DNA of 11,999 bases from an uncultured Oscillospiraceae bacterium (GCA_934481445.1 CAKSPC010000060.1:1-11999); one strand, 5' to 3'; shown: positions 1 through 6,548, counted from the stretch's first letter. Numbers and translations: made by a program. The notes: generated by a model from the letters alone, not told the origin.

Positions 1-27
1 GTCATCCGCTCTCGCGCTGACTTATTT

Positions 28-56
28 ATTATATCACATTCAGCGGTTTTTGTCAA
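28..56 (-). promoter_or_regulatory. Sigma-A promoter, proximal member of a tandem array reading off the left edge
   Basis: Read on the minus strand, the -35 is TTGACA (51-56), the spacer is 17 bp and the -10 is TATAAT (28-33), all perfect consensus. TGA directly before the -10 supplies an extended -10 (TGn). The DNA upstream of the -35 is A-rich (minus-strand complement of 57-80), like an UP element. Transcription should start around 20-22 and leave the window, so the target gene is not visible. Confidence 0.88.
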
Positions 57-127
57 GTACTTTTTTCAAATTTCTTTGAAGTTTTTTCTTGACCGCTTTC
101 GTGTGACCCCTTTTCGGGAGCCTATCC

Positions 128-156
128 ATTATATCACATTCTCTCGAGTCTGTCAA
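128..156 (-). promoter_or_regulatory. Sigma-A promoter, second member of the tandem array
   Basis: On the minus strand the -35 is TTGACA (151-156), the spacer 17 bp and the -10 TATAAT (128-133), again preceded by TGA as an extended -10. It lies exactly 100 bp upstream of the proximal promoter. An A-rich tract upstream of the -35 (complement of about 161-180) resembles an UP element. The sequence just after the -10 shares a GATA/CTCCCGA pattern with the next promoter upstream, so the whole unit, not only the hexamers, looks duplicated. Confidence 0.88.
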
Positions 157-231
157 GTGGTTTTTTAGAAAAAAATCAATTTTTCTTCAACCGGACTCAC
201 TCAAAATTTCGTGATCTCGGGAAGCTTATCT

Positions 232-260
232 ATTATATCACATTTCATTCTGTTTGTCAA
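232..260 (-). promoter_or_regulatory. Sigma-A promoter, third member of the tandem array
   Basis: On the minus strand the -35 is TTGACA (255-260), the spacer 17 bp and the -10 TATAAT (232-237) with the same TGA extended -10. It lies 104 bp upstream of the second promoter. An A-rich stretch (complement of 263-290) precedes the -35. Three such sites at regular spacing cannot plausibly be chance. Confidence 0.88.
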
Positions 261-356
261 GAGTTTTTTCAAAATTTTCTGAAAAATTCTTTTCGAACGA
301 TTTATGATATTTTTTCTGTTTCGCAGTGATTTTTACCTCTCCGCGATAGCTTTTAT

Positions 357-385
357 ATTATACGCTTTTTTTCGCCATTTGTCAT
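357..385 (-). promoter_or_regulatory. Probable fourth, weaker promoter at the upstream end of the array
   Basis: On the minus strand the -35 is ATGACA (380-385, five of six matches), the spacer is 17 bp and the -10 is a perfect TATAAT (357-362). There is no extended -10. It lies 125 bp upstream of the third promoter and downstream of the nrdR terminator, so it would feed the same leftward transcript. It is less certain than the other three because the surrounding sequence is not clearly part of the repeat unit. Confidence 0.6.
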
Positions 386-442
386 CATTTAAATTCACCA
401 ATAGTTTTGCCGTATTTTTCAACAATATTATGTATATCATGC

Positions 443-482
443 ACAAACATAAAATAACACCGCCCCGGCATACCGAGGCGGC
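443..482 (-). terminator. Intrinsic terminator of nrdR
   Basis: A 10-bp GC-rich stem (arms 459-468 and 473-482, loop of four bases) begins 10 bases after the nrdR stop codon. On the minus strand it is followed by a T-rich run. It isolates nrdR from the promoter array further left. Confidence 0.85.
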
Positions 483-492
483 ACATTTTATC

Positions 493-945
493 TTATTCTT
501 CCTCATCCTTGAGCTCGGAAATTATCCTCATAAAACTGTCCACATCATTGAAATCCCTGTAAACGCTGGCAAATCTTATATAAGCCACAGGATCTATTTT
601 CTTCAGCTTATGCAGCACCATCTCGCCGATCTTATCGGAGGTAACCTCTCTCTGGAGAGAATTCTTCAGTTCCGAAGCGATCTCTTCCACCATATTTTCG
701 AGCTGATCCAGCGTTACAGGACGCTTTACAGCCGCGCGGCGCAGCCTTTCAACCAGCTTTTCCCTGTCGAACGGCTCAATGGAATGATCCTTCTTGATTA
801 CCATCAGGGGCACTTCTTCTATTATTTCATAAGTTGTGAAACGGAACCCGCAGTTAATGCACTCGCGGCGGCGGCGCACCTTGTTTTCCGTTGGTCTTGA
901 GTCGATAACCTTGCTCTCTTCGCAGCCGCATTCGGGACATTTCAT
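493..945 (-). CDS. nrdR: Transcriptional repressor NrdR
   Basis: This 150-residue protein is the ATP/dATP-responsive repressor of ribonucleotide reductase genes. The family binds paired NrdR boxes upstream of nrd operons and senses nucleotide levels through an ATP-cone. The sequence has the family's start MKCPECG, an N-terminal zinc ribbon with Cys3-x2-Cys6 and Cys29-x2-Cys32, the basic stretch [17 protein letters not shown], and an ATP-cone from about residue 49 to 139 ([16 protein letters not shown]). Length is normal for the family. The start is fixed by the conserved N-terminus even though only a weak SD-like GAG lies upstream. The gene is monocistronic, with its own promoter and terminator. 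No nrd gene lies in the window, so its targets are elsewhere. No obvious NrdR box is seen at its own promoter. Confidence 0.97.
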   Translation of the reverse strand: MKCPECGCEESKVIDSRPTENKVRRRRECINCGFRFTTYEIIEEVPLMVIKKDHSIEPFDREKLVERLRRAAVKRPVTLDQLENMVEEIASELKNSLQREVTSDKIGEMVLHKLKKIDPVAYIRFASVYRDFNDVDSFMRIISELKDEEE

Positions 946-1007
946 ACTTTAACACTCGCTTTCGTCATATATTTTCCCCGACCGTAAGGTCTTTTTTCTA
1001 TGTTAAT

Positions 1008-1036
1008 ATTATAACACATCCGCGCAAAAATTTCAA
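1008..1036 (-). promoter_or_regulatory. nrdR promoter
   Basis: On the minus strand the -35 is TTGAAA (1031-1036), the spacer 17 bp and the -10 TATAAT (1008-1013), with TGT before it as an extended -10. The predicted start near 1001 gives a leader of about 55 nt before the nrdR start codon. Confidence 0.83.
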
Positions 1037-1059
1037 CAATTTCAACAGAAAAATTTTTG

Positions 1060-1093
1060 CAAACAAAACAGGAGGAAACCGAAGTTCCCTCCC
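1060..1093 (-). terminator. Intrinsic terminator of the solute-binding protein gene
   Basis: A 10-bp stem (arms 1070-1079 and 1084-1093, two G-T pairs) closed by a TTCG tetraloop on the minus strand begins 16 bases after the stop codon and is followed by GTTTTGTTTG. It ends transcription just upstream of the nrdR -35. Confidence 0.85.
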
Positions 1094-1109
1094 GCAAGAA
1101 TATCAAATT

Positions 1110-2519
1110 TTACTGATACTGCTCAAGTGTTGCATTAACAACAGGGCCGTACTCGCTTCTGATCTGCGACCATGTCTTCTGCTCCTCGCCCTGCTCGAAT
1201 GCAAGGTTTACAAGAAATGTGTCGATAACATCGGTAAGATCGGTGCCGAAGCCGCCGTAGATATCAATTACCATATCGAACTTCTCTACGTCCTCGAAGG
1301 AGCTGAGGAACTCATACTGTTCTTCGGAGTACTTCTTGTCTTTCATGATGCTTTCCTTAACAACAGCCTGGAGCTCGGGGTCAGTGTTGCACTGACGCAT
1401 GATGTTGATGAATGCAGCCGCGCCCTGTACATTCTTGGAGCCCTTGGGTACCATGTAGCCGAAGTTGGTGGAGCCGTAGTAGTACTTATCCGCAGCAGGA
1501 TCCTTGGGATACGGTACAAATCCGTACTCGTCGCCTGTCTTGAGTGTCTGCTTGCAGTAGTCGGTGATCTTCCACTGGCCTACGCCGAGGAATGCTGTCT
1601 GACCCTTTGTAAGGGGAGCAGTTTCATTGCTCCACATACCCTCGCCGCGTACAGCAAGATTTTCTCTGCGGAGTTCCTCAAGGAACTGGCACGCGCGCTC
1701 AACGTTCGGGTCGTTCATGTTGTTGACGATGTTGCCGCCCTCTGCGCCGATGAGAGGTGTGCCTGTCGTGATGATGATGTTGCTGCCAAGCAGACCGTAA
1801 ACACCGCCCAGTGCGTCGGGGTTAAGCTCCACGAACTGGCGCATGATATCCTTGAAAGTATCCCATGTCCAGTTGCCGTTTTCGTAAAGATCCTTGGGAT
1901 CATCAAGGCTGTACTTGTCGAAAATGGTCTTGTTGTAAATAAGAACGCTCGGGAGAGCATTAACGGTGAAAGGATAGTAATAGTGCTTGCCCTTCCATTC
2001 GTAGTTGTTAACAAGGGTATCCATACCTGCCCACTGAGGCTGGGAAAGATCTATGTAGTTGGTGAGATCTTCGTAAACGTTCTTCGCCATCATGCAGGGG
2101 AAGGAAACGTCCTCCTTGTCAACGAGGTCGGGGGACTCATCACTGGATATGAGCATCTGAAGCTTGTCGAAACGCTCGCCCCATGCAACGTTAACGTAGT
2201 CGATCTGACCGCCGTAGGTTTCTTCGAACAGCTTTACGCCGGGCTTGATGTCGCCTGCAACGCGTGCGTCATAGTGGCTGAAATACACAAGGTTAGGGTT
2301 GTCAAGGGTCTGTGTGTTGTCAACGAACTGGTTGATGTCAACGGGGTTGTTGATATCGTCATCAAGGGTGTTGGTGGTAGTGGTTGCTGTGGTGTTCTGC
2401 GGAGAAGTCGTAGCGCCGCCGGAAACAGCGGGTGCAGATTCATCGCAGGCGGTAAGGCTCATAACTATGCTTGCACAGAGTACGGCGCTTACAACTGCTC
2501 TTCCTTTTGAAAAAGACAT
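1110..2519 (-). CDS. ABC transporter extracellular solute-binding lipoprotein (family 1, sugar type)
   Basis: This is a predicted 469-residue membrane-anchored substrate-binding protein that delivers a solute, probably an oligosaccharide, to an ABC importer. It begins MSFSKGRAVV with a hydrophobic signal peptide and a lipobox SLTAC, giving a lipidated Cys25. A Ser/Thr/Asn-rich tether follows (about residues 27-60), then a family 1 binding-protein fold, with typical stretches such as FEETYGGQIDYVNVAWGERF, YYPFTVNALPSVLIYNKTIF and NGNWTWDTFKDI. I place the start at 2519 rather than the in-frame ATG at 2576. AAAGGAG precedes 2519 at good spacing, the signal peptide then starts normally, and 2576 has no ribosome binding site. 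The gene is monocistronic, and no permease or ATPase gene is in the window. The ligand cannot be read from sequence. Confidence 0.92.
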   Translation of the reverse strand: MSFSKGRAVVSAVLCASIVMSLTACDESAPAVSGGATTSPQNTTATTTTNTLDDDINNPVDINQFVDNTQTLDNPNLVYFSHYDARVAGDIKPGVKLFEETYGGQIDYVNVAWGERFDKLQMLISSDESPDLVDKEDVSFPCMMAKNVYEDLTNYIDLSQPQWAGMDTLVNNYEWKGKHYYYPFTVNALPSVLIYNKTIFDKYSLDDPKDLYENGNWTWDTFKDIMRQFVELNPDALGGVYGLLGSNIIITTGTPLIGAEGGNIVNNMNDPNVERACQFLEELRRENLAVRGEGMWSNETAPLTKGQTAFLGVGQWKITDYCKQTLKTGDEYGFVPYPKDPAADKYYYGSTNFGYMVPKGSKNVQGAAAFINIMRQCNTDPELQAVVKESIMKDKKYSEEQYEFLSSFEDVEKFDMVIDIYGGFGTDLTDVIDTFLVNLAFEQGEEQKTWSQIRSEYGPVVNATLEQYQ

Positions 2520-2542
2520 TGATGAAACTCCTTTCAATCTTG

Positions 2543-2579
2543 GCGCGGAAACCGCGCTGACCTGCATAATGCCCATGCA
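2543..2579 (-). promoter_or_regulatory. Two small hairpins in the leader of the solute-binding protein mRNA
   Basis: The roughly 68-nt leader contains a GC-only 6-bp stem (2543-2548 with 2552-2557, loop of three) and upstream of it a 5-bp TGCAT/ATGCA stem (2563-2567 with 2575-2579). They end 13 bases before the AAAGGAG. They may protect the 5' end or tune translation. I see no match to a riboswitch class I know. Confidence 0.4.
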
Positions 2580-2593
2580 AGTCTGTTATTTTT

Positions 2594-2622
2594 ATTATAA
2601 TATATAAATTAATATAAGTCAA
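2594..2622 (-). promoter_or_regulatory. Promoter of the solute-binding protein gene
   Basis: On the minus strand the -35 is TTGACT (2617-2622), the spacer 17 bp and the -10 TATAAT (2594-2599), in very AT-rich DNA. The predicted start is near 2587. I could not recognise a catabolite-response element or another operator overlapping it. Confidence 0.85.
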
Positions 2623-2755
2623 TAGTAAAAAATGCATATTTCCCCCGTGATTTTCTGCATAATCCGCAGACTGGAGCAAACATATAAAAATTTACGGCGC
2701 CATGCATACGTTCAAGCAGAACCACACTTTACCTTTCCGCCACCCAAAATACGCG

Positions 2756-2935
2756 GTCAAGGGGTCGCACCCATTGCGGGTCGAGGGCAGCGCCCTTGTC
2801 GCCACCGCAGTGGCGAAACTCCCCTTACAAAGTAATTGCGAAAGCATTGCGGTTATGTGAGTGCAAATTAATTCTCAATTTAAACGACAAAAAAGCGCTA
2901 AAGGGGTTTGGGGGAAAACAAGAGTTTTCCCCCAA
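2756..2935. repeat. Dispersed multi-hairpin intergenic repeat, copy A
   Basis: The order on the plus strand is GGTCAAGGGG, a hairpin with bulge (2765-2784), hairpin 1 (AGGGC 2784-2788 with GCCCT 2792-2796), hairpin 2 (2799-2805 with 2810-2816, loop CGCA), a variable ~90-base centre, GCGCTAAAGGGG, and hairpin 3 (2908-2919 with 2924-2935, loop AAGA). The same order recurs at 6551-6700. The two copies share hairpin loops and flanks while stem bases change in matched pairs. It resembles the palindromic intergenic repeats seen in many Oscillospiraceae genomes (recalled, not searched). Confidence 0.8.
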
Positions 2936-2966
2936 TGCAGCATATTAAATCCAATGGTTTCTCTCC

Positions 2967-2995
2967 TCAAAAACAGCCCAGTGGGCTGTTTTTGA
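2967..2995. terminator. Symmetrical (bidirectional) intrinsic terminator
   Basis: A 13-bp perfect inverted repeat (arms 2967-2979 and 2983-2995, loop of three) has A-run and T-run ends, so each strand shows a GC stem ending in TTTTT. It lies downstream of the operon's main terminator and could act as a second stop for leftward transcripts or as a stop for any rightward transcript. Confidence 0.7.
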
Positions 2996-3077
2996 CACAC
3001 CTTCATGCTCCCGATAAATCCCCGTCATCATAGCACATTTCAGCGATGACCCGTCCGACAAGAAAAATCCCCTCCAC

Positions 3078-3104
3078 ACAAAAAAATGGGGGCAACAGCC
3101 CCCC
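3078..3104 (-). terminator. Strong intrinsic terminator of the EAL-HDOD / FkbM operon
   Basis: On the minus strand a 6-bp all-GC stem (3098-3103 with 3088-3093, four-base loop) is followed directly by ATTTTTTTG. It lies about 32 bases after the stop codon of the last operon gene. Confidence 0.9.
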
Positions 3105-3135
3105 TCAATCCACTATATACTCTCCACGAAAACCA

Positions 3136-3909
3136 TCAGTTCTCCGCAGTGCGAATTCTCTCCAGCTTTACCTGTGGGTCGAAAACCCCATTCTCGTCAT
3201 AGTCCACCGTAACGGTCATGCCGAAAACTGCGTCCTTAACCCCAGTGAAATCCATCACGCTCACCGCGTTCACATCATAGGTGTACGCCAGCGTCACCGC
3301 CGCGGGAAGCTCCCCGGTCTGCGTTAATACTATCCGAAAGCTGTCGCAGTCCCTGAACGCAAACGAAGCCGCCTTGCCGCCGTCCGTTATGATGGGGTCG
3401 ACCACCTTCTCGCGCTCGATAAACGCGGGTTCCCCCGTGCTCTCCTCCGCAGGATATACGTTCTGCGCCGCAAGTATCGTACCGTTCGCTACGCCCAGCG
3501 TAAGTCCCAGATCCTTATACCGGAAATCCGGCGAAACAGGCTGCCCCTGCTCGTCAATTCCGTTGTATACGCTGCCCGAAAGCACAAAAGTATTCGCGTC
3601 CGCCTGCTCCACGCTCACTGTGAAAACAGGTGCATATATTATGTTCTGATATGTCGCGAGTATCTGCGTCAGCTCCTCCTCGGATACCGCTGCGCTGTCC
3701 GAGTTGTTCATCGCAAGCACTATCTCCGACAGCGTTTCGTCCGCGCTGAGGTCGGTGGTGTATATCCTCGTGACATACGCCCCGTTGGATGTGTCCGCCT
3801 TGATATCCCCGCAATAAACCATATCGTGCGCGTTAAGCATAAGAAAAAGATATGCCCCCAGCGCCCCCATGAGCAGCACTATAAGTATTATTCCAACAAC
3901 AAATTTCAT
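3136..3909 (-). CDS. Membrane-anchored extracytoplasmic protein of unknown function
   Basis: I do not recognise this 257-residue protein. It has one N-terminal membrane segment (about residues 3-26, VVGIILIVLLMGALGAYLFLML) with only Met-Lys before it and no cleavage or lipobox motif, so it is probably a type II anchor. About 230 residues lie outside. This part looks mainly beta-rich with a helical stretch near residues 58-90, and has only two cysteines (33 and 188) that could pair. The start is supported by AAGGAG seven bases upstream. That site overlaps the TAA of the preceding methyltransferase gene (9-bp gap), so the two are almost certainly cotranscribed and perhaps translationally coupled. 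It is the last gene of the unit and is followed by a strong terminator. A role with the methyltransferase at the cell surface is only a guess. Confidence 0.85.
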   Translation of the reverse strand: MKFVVGIILIVLLMGALGAYLFLMLNAHDMVYCGDIKADTSNGAYVTRIYTTDLSADETLSEIVLAMNNSDSAAVSEEELTQILATYQNIIYAPVFTVSVEQADANTFVLSGSVYNGIDEQGQPVSPDFRYKDLGLTLGVANGTILAAQNVYPAEESTGEPAFIEREKVVDPIITDGGKAASFAFRDCDSFRIVLTQTGELPAAVTLAYTYDVNAVSVMDFTGVKDAVFGMTVTVDYDENGVFDPQVKLERIRTAEN

Positions 3910-3918
3910 AGCCGCTCC

Positions 3919-5016
3919 TTAAATGCAGTAAAGATTAGTGTCCCAGTCGGGTATGTACGGATGGTGCCGCAGATATATCCTGTACTTCCTGTTCAGCGAG
4001 TTTATCAGCAGCGGTATCTCGAACATATCCTCGTTCCTGTGATACACCGCTACGTTAAGCTTCGGCTTATAATGCGCTATAGTTTCCGCCGTGCCGTTGA
4101 GAGCGCGCTTCTCGCTGCCCTCTACGTCGTATTTTATGTAGGTAGCTTCTCCGCCCCGCAGCATCGTGTCAGGTTTCATCATCTTCACCTCGCGGAATCG
4201 CGCGGGATTAAGCGGCTTGTCATCCGCCGCAGGCACAGCCTTGCTGCTCCTGCCCGCCCGCAGGCTGAACGTCACCGAGGTATCCTCGTCCCATGCGCCG
4301 CAGTTGTACGCTTCCAGCAGCTCAGAGCCTATCATGTACAGCCGTCTTTTAAGCTTGCGGTAGTTCTTCGCGTCCGGCTCCATCGCGTAAAGCTTCTTAA
4401 ACTGCATATCCGTTTCGTTCAGAAATTCCACCAGCGTATCGCCGTTGTACGCGCCGAGGTCAACATACGTTTCCTCCGTGCCTATTTCAAGCAGGTCAAA
4501 CTTCTCCTCCGCGGGGGATTCCGCCGCCGCGAGATACTCCAGCCTGCCGCTCAGCTTGTAGCGTATTATATTCTCGAAAACCTCCCGTGACTTTTCATCC
4601 GCAAGAAGCTTGTATGCCTTCTCCAGTTCCCCGCGGTGTTCCCGCAGGAATTCCATATCAAACAGCCCGTCCCCGACTACGGGAACATTCGGCGCGTAAA
4701 GCTCGTGCCGCTCCGCAATGGCGCGGATGTGCACCATAACATCGGGAAGCTGCGAGCCGAAGCAGACAAGTATTATAAAATCATCGCCGTAAAGCTCCTC
4801 TATCTCGGACAGCTTCTTAACGCGGTAGCCAAGGAAGCTGTGACCGCGAACGAACTCGTCGCTCGCCATGATGTCCGCAGTTTCGACGCCTATCCCGTCC
4901 AGCACGGCATTTATCTTCTCCGCGCCGTCGCCCATGCCGTAAAGGATGATCTTCTTATCCGTCTGCCGCAGGTAGTCCCAGAGGCAGCTTTCTATCTCGT
5001 CCGCAAAAAAAGCCAT
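3919..5016 (-). CDS. FkbM-family SAM-dependent methyltransferase with N-terminal Rossmann-like part
   Basis: This is a 365-residue predicted O-methyltransferase of the FkbM family, which often methylates sugars or polysaccharide ends. The C-terminal half has the SAM motif YVDLGAYNGDT (184-194), the acidic MEPD after strand 2 (212-215), YIKYDVEGSE (293-302) and the typical FkbM tail with VAVYHRNEDMFEIPLLI and RHHPY. The N-terminal part carries ILYGMGDGAEK (24-34) and IILVCFGS (81-88). It resembles the small Rossmann-like domain seen before FkbM or glycan-modifying domains in other clostridial proteins. The start has GAGGAA six bases upstream. It sits 59 bp after the EAL-HDOD gene and 9 bp before the anchored protein gene. 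The acceptor is unknown; a cell-surface glycan is plausible but inferred. Confidence 0.88.
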   Translation of the reverse strand: MAFFADEIESCLWDYLRQTDKKIILYGMGDGAEKINAVLDGIGVETADIMASDEFVRGHSFLGYRVKKLSEIEELYGDDFIILVCFGSQLPDVMVHIRAIAERHELYAPNVPVVGDGLFDMEFLREHRGELEKAYKLLADEKSREVFENIIRYKLSGRLEYLAAAESPAEEKFDLLEIGTEETYVDLGAYNGDTLVEFLNETDMQFKKLYAMEPDAKNYRKLKRRLYMIGSELLEAYNCGAWDEDTSVTFSLRAGRSSKAVPAADDKPLNPARFREVKMMKPDTMLRGGEATYIKYDVEGSEKRALNGTAETIAHYKPKLNVAVYHRNEDMFEIPLLINSLNRKYRIYLRHHPYIPDWDTNLYCI

Positions 5017-5041
5017 TTAAATTCCTCGCTGAAAATTATCG

Positions 5042-5055
5042 CACGCCGCAGCGTG
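5042..5055 (-). terminator. Weak hairpin between the first two operon genes, possible attenuator
   Basis: A 5-bp CACGC/GCGTG stem (5042-5046 with 5051-5055) lies in the 59-bp gap after the EAL-HDOD stop codon. On the minus strand it is followed by CGATAATTTTC, a poor U-tract. It may reduce readthrough into the methyltransferase gene or stabilise the mRNA end. No new promoter is visible in the gap. Confidence 0.3.
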
Positions 5056-5075
5056 ATTTTACCCGAATGCCCGTA

Positions 5076-6290
5076 TCAAAGCATCTTTATGCGCTCGCTC
5101 TCCTTAACGCAGGCAAGGAACGCATCGGAAACCGCCGCTTTGTCCAGCATATACCGCTCCGCGATCTCGTCGAAGCTTTCCCAGTCGCCGTGGATATAAA
5201 ACTCCGCCATCTCGAAAACATCGCTGTATATGCCGCCCCTGCGCAGCAGTCCGTTCTTTATATTGTTTGTCAGCGGGAACTCCTCCAGCGCCTGTGCCAG
5301 AGCCCTCTCCCCGCCGTATACCACCATCGAAAGCAGACCCATCAGATAATACGAATCGCTCTCCCTCGCCGCGTCGGGAATAAGCAGCGCAATGCGCTTG
5401 CAGAACTTCGCGGTCAGCACCGAAAGGCGCATAAGCTCCACGTTATCGTTTCTTGTCACCCTCTGCATTCCCATCAGATAAACCCACTCGCGCAGGTAGT
5501 CAAGCCCGAGAATGACCAGTGCCTGACTTATCGTGCTTACCCTGTTTCTAACGCCGAAATAAACCGAATTTATCAGCCTTAAAAGCCGCTGGCACATCGC
5601 CGTATCGCGGGAGATGACCTCAACTATGTCGCTTATCTCCGGCTCGGGGGATGAAACAAGCTGCATTATCTGCATGAAATTCATCGGCAGCGGCGTAATG
5701 CTGTTTTTGGACATTATCGTCGGCTTTGCAAAATAGTACCCCTGCGTAAATGTGCAGCCCAGGCGCTTTGCATATTCGTACTCGCTGCGGTTTTCGATCT
5801 TTTCCGCAAGCATTATCTTGTTGCAGTAACGGCAGACATAGGCGGTTTCCTCTATGGAGCGCTGCGGCGTTCTGAAGTCTATCTTCACGATATCGCCGAG
5901 CTGAAACAGCTCGCTGTAGCTGCTGTCGTATTCGAAGTCGTCCAGCGCGAGGGTGTAGCCGCGTTCTTTAAGGTCGCGGCAGGCGTCGATGGTATCCTGA
6001 TCCATCATCTGGTTTTCGAGCACCTCTACAACGAGGATATCCGGGGATATCATCTTGGGTATCCCGCGCTTGAGGAGATTTCCTGTGAAATTGATAAACG
6101 CCTTGCTCTTGCCGATGATATCGCGCACATCCAGCCCGAAGAACGCGTTTGTAACGACATCCGCCGTGGATTCATCGCCGTTTACTCCGGTGTAGCTGTT
6201 CTGACTGCCGTTGCTGCGATAAAGCAGTTCGTATGCGTAGACATTGTTCTCGGTATCAAAAATAGGCTGTCTTGCCATGTAAACATCCAT
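5076..6290 (-). CDS. EAL-HDOD domain signalling protein (YuxH-like)
   Basis: This 404-residue protein joins an N-terminal EAL domain (about 1-195), the cyclic-di-GMP phosphodiesterase fold, to a C-terminal HDOD domain (about 198-385). It starts MDVYMARQPIFD, as in YuxH/CdgJ-type proteins, and has the usual length. The EAL motif is YELLYR (20-25). Other EAL landmarks are VEVLEN (88-93), LDDF (116-119), KIDF (136-139), AEKIEN (162-167) and TQGYYFAKP (182-190). The loop normally reading DFG-T/S-G is DFEYD here, so the domain may bind cyclic-di-GMP without cleaving it. HDOD signals include ISRDTAMCQRLLRLINSVYF (227-246) and ISQALVILGLDYLREW. The start has GAGGGGG about 12 bases upstream. It is the first gene of a three-gene unit with its own promoter. 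Activity remains uncertain. Confidence 0.93.
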   Translation of the reverse strand: MDVYMARQPIFDTENNVYAYELLYRSNGSQNSYTGVNGDESTADVVTNAFFGLDVRDIIGKSKAFINFTGNLLKRGIPKMISPDILVVEVLENQMMDQDTIDACRDLKERGYTLALDDFEYDSSYSELFQLGDIVKIDFRTPQRSIEETAYVCRYCNKIMLAEKIENRSEYEYAKRLGCTFTQGYYFAKPTIMSKNSITPLPMNFMQIMQLVSSPEPEISDIVEVISRDTAMCQRLLRLINSVYFGVRNRVSTISQALVILGLDYLREWVYLMGMQRVTRNDNVELMRLSVLTAKFCKRIALLIPDAARESDSYYLMGLLSMVVYGGERALAQALEEFPLTNNIKNGLLRRGGIYSDVFEMAEFYIHGDWESFDEIAERYMLDKAAVSDAFLACVKESERIKML

Positions 6291-6323
6291 TTACAGCGCG
6301 CCCCCTCATTCATAATTAATTAT

Positions 6324-6352
6324 ATTATACTATATATCAATGAATTTTTCAA
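6324..6352 (-). promoter_or_regulatory. Promoter of the EAL-HDOD / FkbM operon
   Basis: On the minus strand the -35 is TTGAAA (6347-6352), the spacer 17 bp and the -10 TATAAT (6324-6329). The predicted start near 6317 gives a short leader of about 27 bases. No separate promoter is apparent for the two downstream genes. Confidence 0.83.
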
Positions 6353-6471
6353 GAACTTTTGTAAAGCGGCTCTTAATTTTGTTTAAATCCGCTAAAGAAG
6401 CCTCGCGGCATTTCACACATGGCAGGAAGCAGCTCCGGCGGATTGCCGCGCAGCGAATTAAAAGTTTCGCT

Positions 6472-6548
6472 CAAGCCTTTTTAGTTTACGCCAAAAGCAT
6501 GGTATCGGAATAGCAGGGTCTTACCTGTTGGCGTAAACTCAAGGCTTG
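6472..6548. repeat. Long imperfect inverted repeat (20 bp paired)
   Basis: CAAGCCTT (6472-6479) and AGTTTACGCCAA (6483-6494) pair with TTGGCGTAAACT (6528-6539) and AAGGCTTG (6541-6548). This gives 8 + 12 perfect pairs separated by a 3-by-1 internal loop. The 33-base apical region contains a possible inner GGTA/TACC stem. It directly abuts copy B of the dispersed repeat and has no counterpart beside copy A. Confidence 0.8.

Larger units (their letters stand above)
20..290 (-). repeat. Three diverged ~100-bp tandem repeat units, each carrying a promoter
   Basis: Three units start at about 28, 128 and 232. Each shares the minus-strand order A-rich tract, TTGACA, 17-bp spacer ending in AATGTGA, TATAAT, and (in the two upstream units) a CCCGA...TCAC segment after the start site. 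Spacer sequences between the hexamers differ except for the conserved AATGTGA end. This suggests old duplication followed by selection on promoter elements. Confidence 0.75.
2623..3077. other. Gene-free intergenic region between two transcription units
   Basis: About 455 bases lie between the solute-binding protein promoter and the terminator of the three-gene operon. They hold a multi-hairpin repeat (2756-2935) and a symmetrical terminator (2967-2995). The short open frames here have no ribosome binding site or protein-like composition. Between 2640 and 2755 I see only a minor 5-bp inverted repeat (TCTGC/GCAGA). Confidence 0.7.

Noticed and set aside
304..900. A 198-codon plus-strand open frame
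   Set aside because: It is mostly the antisense of nrdR plus AT-rich promoter DNA. nrdR is certain on the other strand.
980..997. Possible plus-strand terminator GACC-GTAA-GGTC followed by T6
   Set aside because: The stem is only four base pairs and no plus-strand gene precedes it. It lies in the nrdR leader and is probably incidental.
2517..2576. Longer N-terminus of the solute-binding protein starting at 2576
   Set aside because: There is no ribosome binding site, and the ATG sits inside a leader hairpin. It would bury the signal peptide 19 residues in. The start at 2519 has AAAGGAG and a normal lipoprotein signal.
2632..2835. Short plus-strand open frame in the intergenic region
   Set aside because: It runs through the hairpin repeat, has no ribosome binding site, and has an unprotein-like composition.
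2992..3020. Plus-strand promoter with TTGACA at 2992-2997
   Set aside because: The -10 at 17-bp spacing is TAAATC (three of six), there is no gene downstream on the plus strand, and the TTGACA belongs to the end of a terminator stem.
3027..3055. Minus-strand TATGAT at 3027-3032, with flanking bases similar to the left-end promoter units
   Set aside because: No -35 match exists at the expected distance (GACGGG), and it lies just past a strong terminator with no gene directly downstream.
3826..4590. A 254-codon plus-strand open frame
   Set aside because: It lies opposite the FkbM methyltransferase gene, whose motifs are clear, and shows no domain of its own.
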